Source: Arthrobotrys musiformis (Eukaryota > Ascomycota > Orbiliomycetes > Orbiliales > Orbiliaceae). Taken from it: a DNA stretch of 64,000 nucleotides. The stretch is from NCBI GenBank assembly GCA_036971715.1, contig JAVHJL010000003.1, forward strand, positions 62,001 through 126,000. The letters are read 5' to 3'. The notes beneath the pieces were generated by a model. It did not search any database. It saw only the letters and a list, made by a program, of their open reading frames with translations, and was not told the DNA's origin. Every line of letters begins with the position of its first letter. Position 1 is the stretch's first letter. A program made the translations under genes and the position numbers. Shown piece by piece: positions 10,594 through 22,197 of the stretch.

Positions 10594-12834
10594 ATGGCGC
10601 TCCCTCGTCGCCTCCAACGATGCACCCATCTTTTCAGCTTCCTAAGCGTCCTGGCCTCTTCGAGAAACGGCACTCGTTCGCATTCCATACGGCCCGTTTT
10701 CCACTTGGGGAACCGGGGTTTTAGTTCGACCGCATCGCTGTCGGCCATGAGGAATATCTCACACGGTGCCTCAGCTAAAGCATATAAAAAGCTCCAGCTA
10801 CAGCCGAAAGACAGAGAGACCATCAACGAGTATTACGACAAGTCCAAACCGAAAGCCCTTCGTACCGAGGAAGATTTCCTGAAGGCATTGCGTCAACACG
10901 GCTATGTTCCCGCTATCGACCGGGTCGATGAGATGTTGGATTCAGGCCGAAGTCCGTTTCAATCAAAGGACCAGTTCGACAAAATCACCCTCGGTCTTCT
11001 TCTAAGGTCCGCCAAAAGCGCCAATGGCAACATTCGAAATCCCTATAGGGTCCCGGGCCGTTCCGCGGGCCAGAATCCCGTAGTCACCAACAAAGGCACT
11101 TTCGCAAAACCCGCCCCCGTCAGTCATTATCTCCTATTCCCGGACGATACAAATTGGACGTTCCTTAGCGAACATTTCCCACTGCGGGAGCCTCCGCGGC
11201 CCTGGCACCCCGTCGCAATGGTTGGTTTACAGCAGGACTACACACGAGAGGAAGTTGCTCGAAGGTTAGAATGGTCTCAAGTTCAAAATGCGAAAAAGAT
11301 ACGGAATGGATACGGTTGGCCGTCACCAGACCCGAATTCATACAAGTACTTGGGCGAACTCCCTCCGCCCCCGCCTCCAGTCATCCGGGAGTGTAATTTG
11401 TGCAAGAGGCCCCGCTATCTGATGAGATTCTGGAATTTTTTCGTCCAACGGTGGCAACATGTTGCCGCCCCGCACCGCCCATCCGACTGTGGGGGTCACA
11501 GTAGGGGGATGACCGGAAGGCTGATGTATGCCCCGAAGGGAACAAAGATAGGGGGATTACTCCCGAGTAAAGTTGAAGACAAGGAATGGATAGAAGAGGA
11601 AACTGCTGTACGGCTCCTTTTCCGCTGTGGTTTTATAGAGCTCCCGACTGTCAATAAAGTGATAGGAAACATGTTTGCGGAAGCAGCGATAAATGACGCC
11701 AAATTATGGCCTTGGGCACGGGCTGGAGACGTTAAGCGTTGGGCATTGCGGGGTGGCCGCAAAAATGGTCTTCTGGATCTGTCAGCGGTTCAGCGTACGG
11801 CTCAGATCGAAGACGCTCGGAAAGAGCAGCAGAGCCAGTTCCTTGAGGAGAATCGGGAGTTCCTTGAGAAAGTTCGCGAGATCCTGAAAGAACACCCGAT
11901 CAAAGCGGAGGACCTGGCTAAAATTCCACTTGGGCAATTTTACCCCAAAAATCACCAAGCTGTGGATGCGTGGCAGCAGTACGAATTGGAAAAATTTGAG
12001 GCCCACCGTTCTAAAACCCGCAGCGCCGCGGCCAAAAAATCGGGCCACCAAAAATTACTGAAAAAAAAGCTTGAGGAGATCGATGAAGCTCTCAAACAGG
12101 TAGAACAAACAAAGGCGGAAATTGTCATGATCGAGGGTGGGCTGGGTGAATCGTGGATCAGCCCTGGCTGGTCTAGGCTAGCGACACACACGCGGGCCGA
12201 GCAGATAATGGCCACAGATGGGATTTTGGTGTCCGAGAAGCTAGCGCATCCTCCACCTCCCGCTTACTCACGTTGGAGAAGCGGTGATCCCGTCGAGCGA
12301 GAGCTTGTACCGAGAAGATGGATGGAGAGAGCCGCAGGCTCCAACCCTCCCGAGGATACTGATAGCGATGATACCGTTTCCCCGACCAACCCTGGTCTCG
12401 CGGTGACCAACCCCGGATTTAGTGCCAACCCACCGGATATCCAATCCCAGATATCCATTAAGCGGGAAATACGAGCCTCCGAGGGGCCAGAAAAGCTGCC
12501 AGCGTTTACTAAAGCACCAGAGGATCTTTTCAATTTATACCAAGACCGCTTTATAGGAGAAATGCGCGCAAAGGGGGATTTGTTGAATCCTGAAATTGAC
12601 AGTGAGAGGATAGAGTTAGAGCGTATTCGCAGCAGGGTTGAAGGGCGCGAAAGAAAGGCCATAGAGAGGGAGGAAGCAGCATTCAGACTACGAGAAGCTT
12701 TCCTCTGGTCTAATTCCAGGGGTGGCCCTGGTTCAGAGCCTCGTGGGGACCGTAGGACCGAGCCCGAAAATGTAGAGCTCACGACACCTCAGGGCGCAAG
12801 AGAGGGTTTGGAGGCTGCTGATAATACTATGTGA
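10594..12834 (+). CDS. Large protein of unknown function, probably mitochondrial
   Basis: A single uninterrupted frame of 746 residues runs from ATG 10594 with no visible intron. The first about 55 residues are basic, hydroxylated and nearly free of acidic residues, with an RGFSSTAS motif typical of mitochondrial presequence cleavage sites, so import into mitochondria is likely. Residues about 269-306 hold CNLCKRPR followed by HRPSDCGGH, which could form a small zinc site. From about residue 400 to 520 the sequence is heptad-rich and charged (Glu/Lys/Gln) and probably coiled-coil. The tail is acidic and Ser/Pro-rich, with a second Glu/Arg-rich helix near residues 665-705. I recognise no catalytic domain. 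The long stop-free frame with even codon use makes it a real gene. The function is open; a mitoribosome-associated or mitochondrial gene-expression factor is only one possibility. Confidence 0.85.
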   Translation: MALPRRLQRCTHLFSFLSVLASSRNGTRSHSIRPVFHLGNRGFSSTASLSAMRNISHGASAKAYKKLQLQPKDRETINEYYDKSKPKALRTEEDFLKALRQHGYVPAIDRVDEMLDSGRSPFQSKDQFDKITLGLLLRSAKSANGNIRNPYRVPGRSAGQNPVVTNKGTFAKPAPVSHYLLFPDDTNWTFLSEHFPLREPPRPWHPVAMVGLQQDYTREEVARRLEWSQVQNAKKIRNGYGWPSPDPNSYKYLGELPPPPPPVIRECNLCKRPRYLMRFWNFFVQRWQHVAAPHRPSDCGGHSRGMTGRLMYAPKGTKIGGLLPSKVEDKEWIEEETAVRLLFRCGFIELPTVNKVIGNMFAEAAINDAKLWPWARAGDVKRWALRGGRKNGLLDLSAVQRTAQIEDARKEQQSQFLEENREFLEKVREILKEHPIKAEDLAKIPLGQFYPKNHQAVDAWQQYELEKFEAHRSKTRSAAAKKSGHQKLLKKKLEEIDEALKQVEQTKAEIVMIEGGLGESWISPGWSRLATHTRAEQIMATDGILVSEKLAHPPPPAYSRWRSGDPVERELVPRRWMERAAGSNPPEDTDSDDTVSPTNPGLAVTNPGFSANPPDIQSQISIKREIRASEGPEKLPAFTKAPEDLFNLYQDRFIGEMRAKGDLLNPEIDSERIELERIRSRVEGRERKAIEREEAAFRLREAFLWSNSRGGPGSEPRGDRRTEPENVELTTPQGAREGLEAADNTM

Positions 12835-13107
12835 AAGTAAACCAATCCTTTTTTTTGTACATATGAAATACCCCTTTCATTTAATGGATATGACGGGCGC
12901 ACGCTGCCTCCTTCGCTTTGCGTTTCGGGAGCCTTTTCTTTTGTACCTCAATCTTTTTCATTTATCTGTAAATATATTATATTCAAGTTGGAGTGACAAG
13001 ATCTGAGTCTTCTGTACAGGTAAAATAGGTATATAGCGGGCTCCGTCCCATACCTTTAGACATGCAGTTCCCCATGTTGACGCCGAGCTAGAGGGAGGAG
13101 CCTAGGG

Positions 13108-14151
13108 TCATGAACCTCCGTCCTCAATTTCCATACCTGAATCATGGGTGGTATCACCGATTTCTCCAATGACACCTTGCGTCTGATCTTGCTCACCCTC
13201 CGGTTCAGGCCCAGGGAGTGCACCTAGTTGGTCAACAAGGTATATCAAATCTTGGAGCTCTGGGATCCAACAATCGAACCATTTTACAATATTCCCCAGC
13301 AGATCGGCAAACGTGAATGGCGTGTCCCCTCCCCCATGATTTGGGTCGTTACTTCGGAGAAGGTCCACCAATTCCGGATTGGCCATCGATATACTGGCGT
13401 TATTTGCGTAGGTTTTAAACTGCATCCGTGAAGTTTGAAAGAATTGCAGAAACGAGCGGAGTGTGCGTTTTAACACGGCCCGGGATCTTTCGAGCTCGGG
13501 CCCGACGATAATACCTTCGACATTATCTCCGATAGTAAACTCCCCATCACTATCTATCACGCGAGCCAGGTTATCAATGTTTGCTTGATCTGTGATTGTA
13601 TCGGCGTGTTCCCACCCCGGGAGATCGTTGATATAGTTCGAGATCCTCATGCTGAGCAAAGCACCATTCGCCGCGACAAGGTGGATCTCATCCAACAGCT
13701 TTTTCACGCGGGGATTTGGCCATAACTCATCCCACCCAGCGTCCAGCATCTTCTGCAGAGTGACCGCCGGCGTCGTGGCGGGGGGGTTGACCATGTTATG
13801 CGCAGAGTTTTTTGATTTGGCCATCTTAGCCAACTGATCCATCTTCGCAAAGAGCATACGGAATGAAAGCCTAGCTTCGTCAAAAACCTCGAGCAAGCGA
13901 AGGAGCGAACGACGGTATATGAATTCGAGAACAGGTAGGAATACCGGCCCGCCACCGACGGGGCAATCATAGTTGGCTATTTCTTTGAGGATGTCGATTT
14001 GGTGGGCAATAGCTTCGAGGTTGGGCCGTTCCGCCTGGACGAACTCGTTCCATGCGGGAACCGAGAGGATGTAACTTTCCGCACCGGGAGTAAAACATAT
14101 CAAAGGGATGGTAATGTTCCATATTATGGAATATACAGCACTAAATCTCAT
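13108..14151 (-). CDS. Secreted protein of unknown function
   Basis: An intronless frame of 347 residues. Residues 1 to about 25 are a hydrophobic signal peptide ending near GAES, so secretion is likely. The mature part has only two cysteines and consists of helix-prone stretches (an ILKEIANYDCP region, LLEVFDEARLSFRMLFAKMD, LKRTLRSFLQFF). It ends in a Pro/Glu/Asp-rich acidic tail. I recognise no enzyme motif. The gene converges on the mitochondrial-type gene at its left (273 bp between stops) and shares a 449-bp divergent promoter region with the transporter at its right. Similar paralogous families of secreted helical proteins exist in fungi, but I cannot name this one. Confidence 0.75.
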   Translation of the reverse strand: MRFSAVYSIIWNITIPLICFTPGAESYILSVPAWNEFVQAERPNLEAIAHQIDILKEIANYDCPVGGGPVFLPVLEFIYRRSLLRLLEVFDEARLSFRMLFAKMDQLAKMAKSKNSAHNMVNPPATTPAVTLQKMLDAGWDELWPNPRVKKLLDEIHLVAANGALLSMRISNYINDLPGWEHADTITDQANIDNLARVIDSDGEFTIGDNVEGIIVGPELERSRAVLKRTLRSFLQFFQTSRMQFKTYANNASISMANPELVDLLRSNDPNHGGGDTPFTFADLLGNIVKWFDCWIPELQDLIYLVDQLGALPGPEPEGEQDQTQGVIGEIGDTTHDSGMEIEDGGS

Positions 14152-14600
14152 ATTGGAGACACCACTCTAGCCTCTCGAGATGATAGAGGACGGTGTGCGT
14201 ATAGTTCTCCTGCGCATAGCCATGCACAGATAACGTTTTGCGCTGGTTAGCGTTCTCCTTTTGAGGGAGAATCGATATGTCAACGGCAGCCTTGTTGCAT
14301 TTTTGTATGGCGCAACGCAGGGTGACTACCTCTCTGTGATCCTCAGACGGCGCGTTGTTTTGGTGCTTCAACGTGGGCCGCCGGATAAGGCATGAACCAA
14401 AACCTCGCCTTCCACGTCCAGATCGTGATGTCACCTCGCCAGCTCACGTTCCCACTTCACGCCGGATTCGCCCATCCGCTCCCGCCGCCATGGACGGCAG
14501 GTCCCCCGTAGAAATCGGTGCCATTGCCGCCATTCTCGCGCCGGTTCTCAAACTTTGTACGTTCTTCAACTGAAAGGACAATAAATACATCGACCGCAAG
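14152..14600. promoter_or_regulatory. Shared divergent promoter interval
   Basis: This 449-bp gap lies between the divergent starts of the secreted protein (minus strand) and the TDT transporter (plus strand), so it must carry both promoters. No TATA box, CCAAT box or operator stands out clearly. The transporter start itself is uncertain, so the gap may be somewhat larger or smaller. Confidence 0.4.
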
Positions 14601-16077
14601 ATGCAGCCGCGCATGTTTGTTCAAGCAGCACGCTCACTGACCACATTGCTTCTCGACTCGCATGCAGCCGCCGACCCTTTCGATTTGCTCGAGAAGAGTA
14701 ATAAGACTCCTTCGCAGCGAAATGTTCCCTTCAATACGCGGATTCATCACTTTACATGGGCGTATGTTCAATTTCGATCCAACCCTCCTCAAACCCAAAC
14801 CTAATATGCTAACGGTCGGAACGGGACGGATAGCTGGTATCTCCCAGTAATGGGCACTGGAGGTATCGCCGTGCAGCTTCACTTCCTTCCTTATCGATTT
14901 CGCGGACTTGATACGATCGGGACCATCATATTCCTGATATCCGTGGCGATATTCTGCTTAACCACTTTGGGGTTGTTGACTCGGTTTTCGCTATGGAGGA
15001 ACACCCTCCCAAATAGCATCCGACATCCGACGTATGTTCTTAATTCTCCGACCGCACAAAGTTTGGTAGTAGTGAGTGGTCAATGCTTAATATTTTCTGG
15101 GCAATAGGGAGGGTCTTTTCACGGCTGCCTTTCTTCTTTCAATCGCCACGATCTTGATCAATACCTGCAACTACGGAGTCGGTCACATCGGGGAACCTTC
15201 ACACGACAATTGGCTATCTAGGGCGATCGAAGTGCTGTTCTGGATCTACACGATAGTTTCGATTATCCTTGCCATAGCGCTTTCCTATTTTATAATCTCG
15301 CGCGAGTCGCATACACCACAGGCTGCAACTCCGGCATGGGCGCTCCCCTGTTTCCCAGCTATGCTCGTCGGCTCCGTCGGCTCGACCGTATCGCATACTC
15401 TGTCCACCGTGCCTGGTAATCACAACCGAGTATTCCCGATAATCATCACTAGCATCTTACTCCAAGGGTTCGGGATTCTCATCTCATTAATGTTCATCAC
15501 CATATTCCTCAAGCGACTTATGTTATTCCGGCTACCTTCCCCAAACCTACGACCTGGAATGTTCATGGCTGTCGGGCCACCCGGATTCACGTCGTTCTCG
15601 ATCATGGCACTGGGGCGACTTGGGCGGACAGAATTCCGGCCCTCTGACTTTGGGACCTCAGAGAACTTTAATGTCGGTGATGCCTTTTACGTAACGTGCT
15701 TGCTAACCGGCATGCTGTTCTATGGCCTGGCGGGATGGTGGCTGTTGGTCTCTGCAACTGCGGTTATTGCGGGAGCAAGTCAAAAGCACGTCCTCAGGAA
15801 GAAGAAAGTCGACTTTGATTTCCATTTGTCATGGTGGGCATTCCTGTTCCCTAACACCGGATTTATCGGAGCTACGGTTCTTTTGGGGGATATTTTCTCG
15901 AGCGCGGCGGTGAAGTGGGTCGGGACCGCTCTCGTGATTATCGAATGCGGGATTTGGTTGATGTTGATGGTCCAGACGCCGTTAGCCGTGTGGAGGGGCC
16001 GCCTGATGGTGCCTGGGAAGGACGAGGATGCTGACGTTGAAGGTTTCGCTAAGAAAGACGAGGTTAAAAGATGGTAA
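14601..16077 (+). CDS. TDT-family transporter (C4-dicarboxylate/malate permease Mae1-like or sulfite exporter Ssu1-like)
   Basis: Exons 14601-14761, 14834-15031 and 15108-16077 give 442 residues. Intron 1 (GTATGT, GCTAAC branch, ATAG) joins HFTWA to WYLPVMGTGG, rebuilding the TDT N-terminal signature (FTWAW....GTGG). Intron 2 (GTATGT, AATAG) joins RHPT to EGLFTAAFLL. About eight to ten hydrophobic helices follow. The family motif RPGMFMAVGPPGF is present near residue 300. TDT proteins are ten-helix plasma-membrane carriers; fungal members export sulfite or move malate and other dicarboxylates by proton symport. Substrate cannot be decided by eye. The N-terminal about 40 residues before HFTWA fit the family poorly, so the start codon is the weak point. 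It is divergent from the secreted-protein gene. Confidence 0.88.
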
Positions 16078-18695
16078 AACTGTATTATTGGGCAACCATA
16101 GAGCCGGTGGGATTTGGCGCATTGTCGTTATAGATTTGGGAAAGATATTGCCATGGCTAGAGACATAGATTGATACATTTCATTTAGTTCGAACCCATTG
16201 TTTTACTCACAACGAAGACTCCGCGGGTCCGGTGAATTAAATTTCCGTTTGAAGTGGCAATCAACCTTGCAATTGGGGTGTGAATTGAATCGCTGACCCC
16301 AGGTTTCATTCCAGCCTGGGGAGTCTAGACATCTCTGCCATACCCAATCCCACGGAATCCCGGAAGTGCAATGGTCGATATCGTGGGACTGAGCCCCGAA
16401 CCACGGTTCCAACGTTCTGAAGCAGTTCTTACTCTTACCATTACCAACAGATCTACTGGCTCATCGACGGGGAAAACAAAAGCCAATGAAAGTGGTTACA
16501 CAAAAGTACCCGCAAGTACACGCCCAGATGACGGTTGTGGCGTTCGCCCCACACGCTCGAAGAGGGCCTGGGTGGCCATGCGACCATCCGATACTCTGGC
16601 GGTTACAGACGGCAGCAAAGGCAACCACGACAAATTCTTTCGCACAGACGAGCTGTTAGGTAACCGCAGACCACTTGAGCTTTTGCAATTATCTCACAAA
16701 ATCACGAACGCCTCTGGTTACTGTTATGTCCGAGTTATCCCATCGGCCAGCTCCGGCCTCAACAAAACCGCATGTCTCCACGAACGGACAGAACAGACAG
16801 ATGTCGACATTCTTGGACCCGAAACTCGCCGACTTTGTGAAGCCGGTAACAGCGTACTCGGGATGCCGATTGAGATTCTTCGGGTCCAAGAGAGCTTGAG
16901 AGAATTACTTGCACCCCCATCTAGCAACTCGTTTGTGCCTGAACCTCAAAACGTCAAACGTAATTTGGCCCTGTTGGAGATAGGGTTTTTGATTGAGATC
17001 CCCAGCTATCACTCGTTCGTGTTGCGGACGAGCTCGCACCTGTTCCAAACCCAAAATCCTTCCCCTCAGAGATTCCACCATTCTGGGGACAAACTATCTC
17101 CCACGGATCGATAGGAAGGCAAAACCGGATTACAAACGTACATGTGCGTACATACGTACATGCATTCATGGATTCGATGTACTCTTTAAGCAAATTTTTC
17201 CCGTCCGTGATATGTGGTTTTCGACATTTCGACATCTCGTACGTGAAACCGAGGCAAAGAAGACCAAGATTTGTGCTGGGTGGAAGCGAGCGAAGAGATT
17301 GATTAGCTGGCTAGGCAGCTGTCGCTCCTGATCCCCACCAGGACGTTCCCCACACTTAAGCCTTTTCCAAGCCAAGTGACGTCGCGGCATGTTGGCTCCG
17401 TTTTTCTTCTGCTCTCAGGTTGCACCTGCGCTATCTCGCCTTTGGAGCTAGACCTTGCAGCGTTGCAATTTCCCCAGTTGGAGCTGTCGCCATCGGCCCC
17501 TCACTGCTCATACTGCACGACTTTGGCGTCCGAGACCGAGCAGGGTTCGAGGGTCGATACCAAAAAACAGCTTCCGGAAGTCTTCTAGCGCCCTGGGTTT
17601 TGCTTATCGATACCAGACGTAACCCTCGTATCAATTGTCATGCAATTGCCTGCCTATTGAACTTTTCAAGTCACGGCATTTCATTTGCGGAGCCCACACA
17701 CATGCACACACGACCCTTACCTATGAAGGGATACCCGTTGGGCCTTCTCTTTTCGACCTTCTGTTTCAGGCGATGATATGGGATGGCCGACACAACACTG
17801 GCGTGTATTCGCGGACTGGTCGATACGAAAACGGGAGACCCAATTCAATTCCGAGGAATGGGCGACAAGAAAAGACAAGCTGGTGCTGAGGAATTCTTAG
17901 GACCTCTTAGCACACCGTGAGCGAGTCCTTGGAAATGCTTGTTTTTCCGAATCGATTCTCTGCAAAATTGCAATTAATTTTGATATCGGCCGACGGGATA
18001 GCGGTGATGTGATATGCGGTGCAACCATCATGATCCGGTTTTCACTTTTGCACCTCCTCAATTCTCGGATTCCGCCATTTGATAACAGCGAAAGAGAGAA
18101 AATGAAAGAGAAAAAATTTTTGACATCGAACTAACGGTTAGAACGGTCGCCACACAAGGATCCAGAGCTAGATAGGCAAAAACAGAATCAAATCTGTATC
18201 GGATGCTTTCACGCGCTAGCTATCTGTCTGCAGAACATGGTCATATCATGGAAACATCGTGGACCTCCACCTCGGTTCTATTTCCACGTCCAGTAATTGT
18301 GCTGTCACATCATACCTTTTTTTGCCCTTGCTAATACCGCGTGAGACATTCGTATACGATTTGTATTGGCTTATAGTTCGTGCCCATCTTAAGCTTATCA
18401 AGGGGGGGTTCACCTATCACTAGGTTATGTGTGAGGTTTCACCGCAGAGACATTCCCATCGAACTATAAGTTCTGAGTTTGGAATATAAGTCGAGTGACC
18501 ACCCCGGGGTCCAGGAACCAGAAAAATCTTCCCCTCAGCGTTCGAAAATATAATCTTCGACCAGTCTCATTTATTAGTTCTCTCAGGTCTCTCAGGAACT
18601 GCAGTCTTCTGAGAAGATAATTGACCACGGATTTCCCACCCAAATTTTACAAGAGCTGGTTTCTCAAATAATTCGCATCTATACCCCCTCAAAAA
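16078..18695. other. Intergenic region with one long orphan frame
   Basis: No gene is confidently supported in 2.6 kb. The longest open frame is 16371-17114 on the plus strand (247 codons). It is rich in Ser, Thr and Arg, has no domain, signal peptide or membrane segment, and is overlapped by frames on the other strand, so it may be chance. Near 17138-17165 there is an alternating GTACATACGTACATG tract. The last about 600 bp should contain the promoter of the peptide transporter; a TATAAG element lies near 18485. Confidence 0.4.
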
Positions 18696-20807
18696 ATGAG
18701 CCAGCCAGACGACGTCGCCTTCAAGGCCAAGCACGATCCTGCATTGGCGCTCCCTTTGGACGAGAAGCACGAGCATACTGCAGTGCAGGCCCCTCCAGTT
18801 TACGATAACCACGAGAGGAACCATGGCGCTTTCGAGCGTGAGGAGGATGATGCGCCCACTGAAGAGGAGATACGCACCCTGCGCCACGTCTCCGACAAAA
18901 TCCCATGGAATGCATACACTGTCGCCTTCGTAGAACTATGCGAGCGATTCTCGTACTACGGAACTACTGTCGTTTGTAAGTACTTATCAATTAAGGCAAA
19001 GGGTGCAACGCACCATAAATGTTGTAAATTTGCTGACCGGCTCCGCAGTTACCAATTTCATCCAGCAGAGCCGTCCTGATGGCTCGCGAACGGGTGCCGG
19101 TGGCCATGATGGTCAATCCGGTGCATTGGGCCGCGGACAGCGAGCTTCCACCGGGTTGGGTACATTTAACACCTTTTGGGTGTACCTGCTACCGCTTTTT
19201 GGTGCCTACATCGCCGATACATACTGGGGCCGTTATAAGACCATTTGTGTAGCTGTCGCTATTGCCATGGTTGGCCATGTTCTCCTCGTCGTCTCTGCTG
19301 TTCCCACCGTTATCGATCACCCAGATGGTGCTCTTGGATGTTTCGCTGTCGCTATCATCGTTATGGGTATCGGTACTGGTGGTTTCAAGGCAAATATCTC
19401 GCCTTTGGTCGCCGAACAGAGCAAGAACACCTATTTGAGGGTCGATACTCTTCCATCTGGAGAGAAGGTCATTGTTGATCCCGCGGTTACTTCCTCGAGA
19501 ATCTACATGTATTTCTATCTCATGATCAATATTGGAGCTCTCATCGGACAGGCAAGCTTTCCCTTTCTTTGAATCGAGGTCGAACCACGCTAACGATAGT
19601 ATCACATCATCAGATCACGATGGTCTACGCTGAAAAGTACGTTGGGTTTTGGCTAGCGTTCCTCTTGCCAACTCTCGTCTTTTGTCTTTGCCCAGTCGTT
19701 CTTTTCGTTTGTAGAAAGCGTTATGTCCGATCCCCACCTCAGGGTAGCGTTCTCTCGAAGGCTATGCGATCCTTTGTCTTCGCTCAAAAGGGTAGATGGC
19801 ACCTCAACCCAATCCAAACGTAAGTTTTACTCTACTGCTCCAGAAAACCCAGGGTTTGGGCTAACAGTCGAGCGCAGTTTCAAGCACTTGAACGACGGCA
19901 CTATGTGGGAAACTGTCAAGCCATCCAACATTGCCCGGGCGAACCGCCCAAGTTGGATGACCTTTGATGATGCCTGGGTCGATGAAGTCCGCCGTGGTTT
20001 CCACGCATGCTCTGTTTTCGTTTGGCTTCCGCTCTGGTGGCTCTGCTACAACCAGATCAATAACAATCTCGTTTCCCAAGCCGCTGTCATGAAGCTCAAC
20101 GGGCTTCCCAACGATATTGTTAACAACTTGGATCCTCTCGCTTTGATCATCTTGATCCCCATCTGTGATATCTTCATCTACCCTGCTCTCCGAAAGGCCG
20201 GCATCAATTTTACTGCCTTGAAGAGAATCACATTTGGTTTCTACACCGGTGCTGCTGCTATGATCTGGGCTTGCCTCATCCAGTACTACATGTATGTCTT
20301 CCCTACCCGGATAAACTAAACAGAACCCCCACTAACATTTATCTTAGTTATAAACACTCTGAGTGCGGTAACTACGCCGCTGGCAAGGGCTGCGAACCCA
20401 CCGACATCAACGTCTGGGCCCAAACCGGTTCCTACGTCCTCATCGCCCTTTCCGAAATCTTCGCCTCCATCACCGGCCTCGAGTACGCCTTCACCAAGGC
20501 TCCCAAGAACATGAGGTCCTTGGTCATGTCTGTTTTCCTATTCACCAACGCCATCTCCGCCGCCATTGGTGAGGCATTCGTCAGTTTGTCTGAAGACCCA
20601 TTGTTAGTCTGGAACTACGGATCGGTAGCTATCATCGCTGCTGTCGGTGGAACTTTGTTCTGGCTCCAATTCAGAGGATTGGATGCTCAAGAACACGAAC
20701 TCAACCAGCTTCCTGTCGGTAAGATGTTTGCTGACCAGGATAAGGTTGAGCCATTGACCCCAGAGGAGATGAAACATAGAAGAGAGAGTTTGGGTGCTTC
20801 GGCTTAG
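18696..20807 (+). CDS. POT/PTR2-family proton-coupled di/tripeptide transporter
   Basis: Exons 18696-18975, 19049-19551, 19614-19819, 19878-20291 and 20348-20807 give 620 residues. The plasma-membrane protein imports di- and tripeptides with protons. Visible family hallmarks are ELCERFSYYG (the ExxER proton-coupling motif in helix 1), the PTR2 signature around GTGGFKANISP, YFYLMINIGALIGQ in helix 5, and a C-terminal block with GLEYAFTKAPKNMRS. About twelve membrane segments are apparent. The N-terminal about 65 residues are hydrophilic and acidic, as in fungal Ptr2 proteins, where they hold regulatory sites. Intron 2 uses a GC donor (CAG followed by GCAAGC) with a GCTAAC branch site; the other introns use GT. 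All joins keep frame and restore family sequence, so the model is strong. Confidence 0.95.
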
Positions 20808-22197
20808 GTGTGCTGGAAAAGGCATAAAGCTAAGACTCTTTTCATTTGTTGACAAGATAGTTATGAACTTTATATAATTTTTATGATTTCTTCGCCCTTT
20901 TCTACGGTTGCTACTTTTCTTCTTGGAACGAATTTTCTTTTTATACATTTCATTACTTTAGTTAACTATACCACGTTGTATGAAACCTTCCGCTTTCATT
21001 TATAATTATGTGTTTATCGGCGTCTACGCATCGATAATTCAAATATACTTTTTCATATAATCCTAAATTTTTCCCCCAAGTTCGCCTTACACGTATACAC
21101 CAAATTCTAACAAGCGAGGGAAACTAACTCCAAGACACCCACACCACGACATTGGCAGCATAACCGCCTCGCAGTCTATCTTGAGAGTGGCCAATTGGGT
21201 CTACAGAGAGACATTGCAGAAGATACATTTAACGTTAACTAAACCTCCACGGTAAATGTGAACCTGTCTCTAAATCTCTCTCAACATTGACCTTCGCCAA
21301 GTATAACAGACTAATATCCGACACAACACCTTGGCATCAATCGTGTGTGTGATGACATCCAAACATACCAAAGGTTTTACCATCATACCAGGCCAAATAG
21401 CAAATACTCTCTAATTGCAAACCATACGGGTTTTACAAGACCAAAATCCCGTTGAAATTAGCCAGAACAAATAACAAGAAGGATCTTATAATCAATTATA
21501 AATATTCTCTTGCATATGAAGGGCCTGGAGGGCCATCTGCAGGCGGCAGGGATGTTCCCGGCCGGCTGGATAATGTAGTTTTATAGATGCATGCTTTATA
21601 TATCGACAAGGGTCTATAATCCTGCAATCTAACCGACGGAATATTCTCCGAAAGAAACGAGCATACCGATATCCCGATAAGTACAGGATTCTAAATGGAG
21701 ATCCCAGATGAGAGAGTGAGTATGTGCGAGATGTTCTGGAAACCATTGCTCGTTTATTTTTGAATGCGAATTGCGCTTTACTAATTCACGATTTTGAAGA
21801 TACTAGGAGAAGAAGGTTTATGGTGTAAACTAGTCTATGCATTTTGAAAAAATCCGGTCATGAATGATAGCTAACTACAGGGTTGAAAGTACAACATGTT
21901 TTTTGTGATCCATCTTCTAATGCTTTCCCGTCTTCCGTCAATAGCAACATCTCAAATCATGATCCGTCAAAGCCACAAAAAAAGAATGTACAGGTGAAAG
22001 TGAAGTAAAGGGAAAGACAAACCAGGCAACTATGCATTTAAATACAGGAAAACCAAAGAACTGATTATACATTTATGTACAAGGTATACCATTCTGAATT
22101 TACATGATGAAGTGCAAGCATCTCCATCTTTTGGTTCTAACGGTTAGTCTTCGTGCGGAAGATGAAGGCCGCTAGGATGACTCCCCAGTGGGGGAGT
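20808..22197. other. Intergenic region between convergent transporter and cellulase genes
   Basis: The flanking genes converge, so this 1.4 kb should hold two 3' untranslated regions and terminators. It is AT-rich just after the transporter stop (20860-20950). No open frame above 90 codons occurs and none has recognisable content. Confidence 0.5.

Noticed and set aside
12264..12782. 172-codon minus-strand frame
   Set aside because: Antisense shadow of the 746-residue gene; Ser/Leu-rich with no motif.
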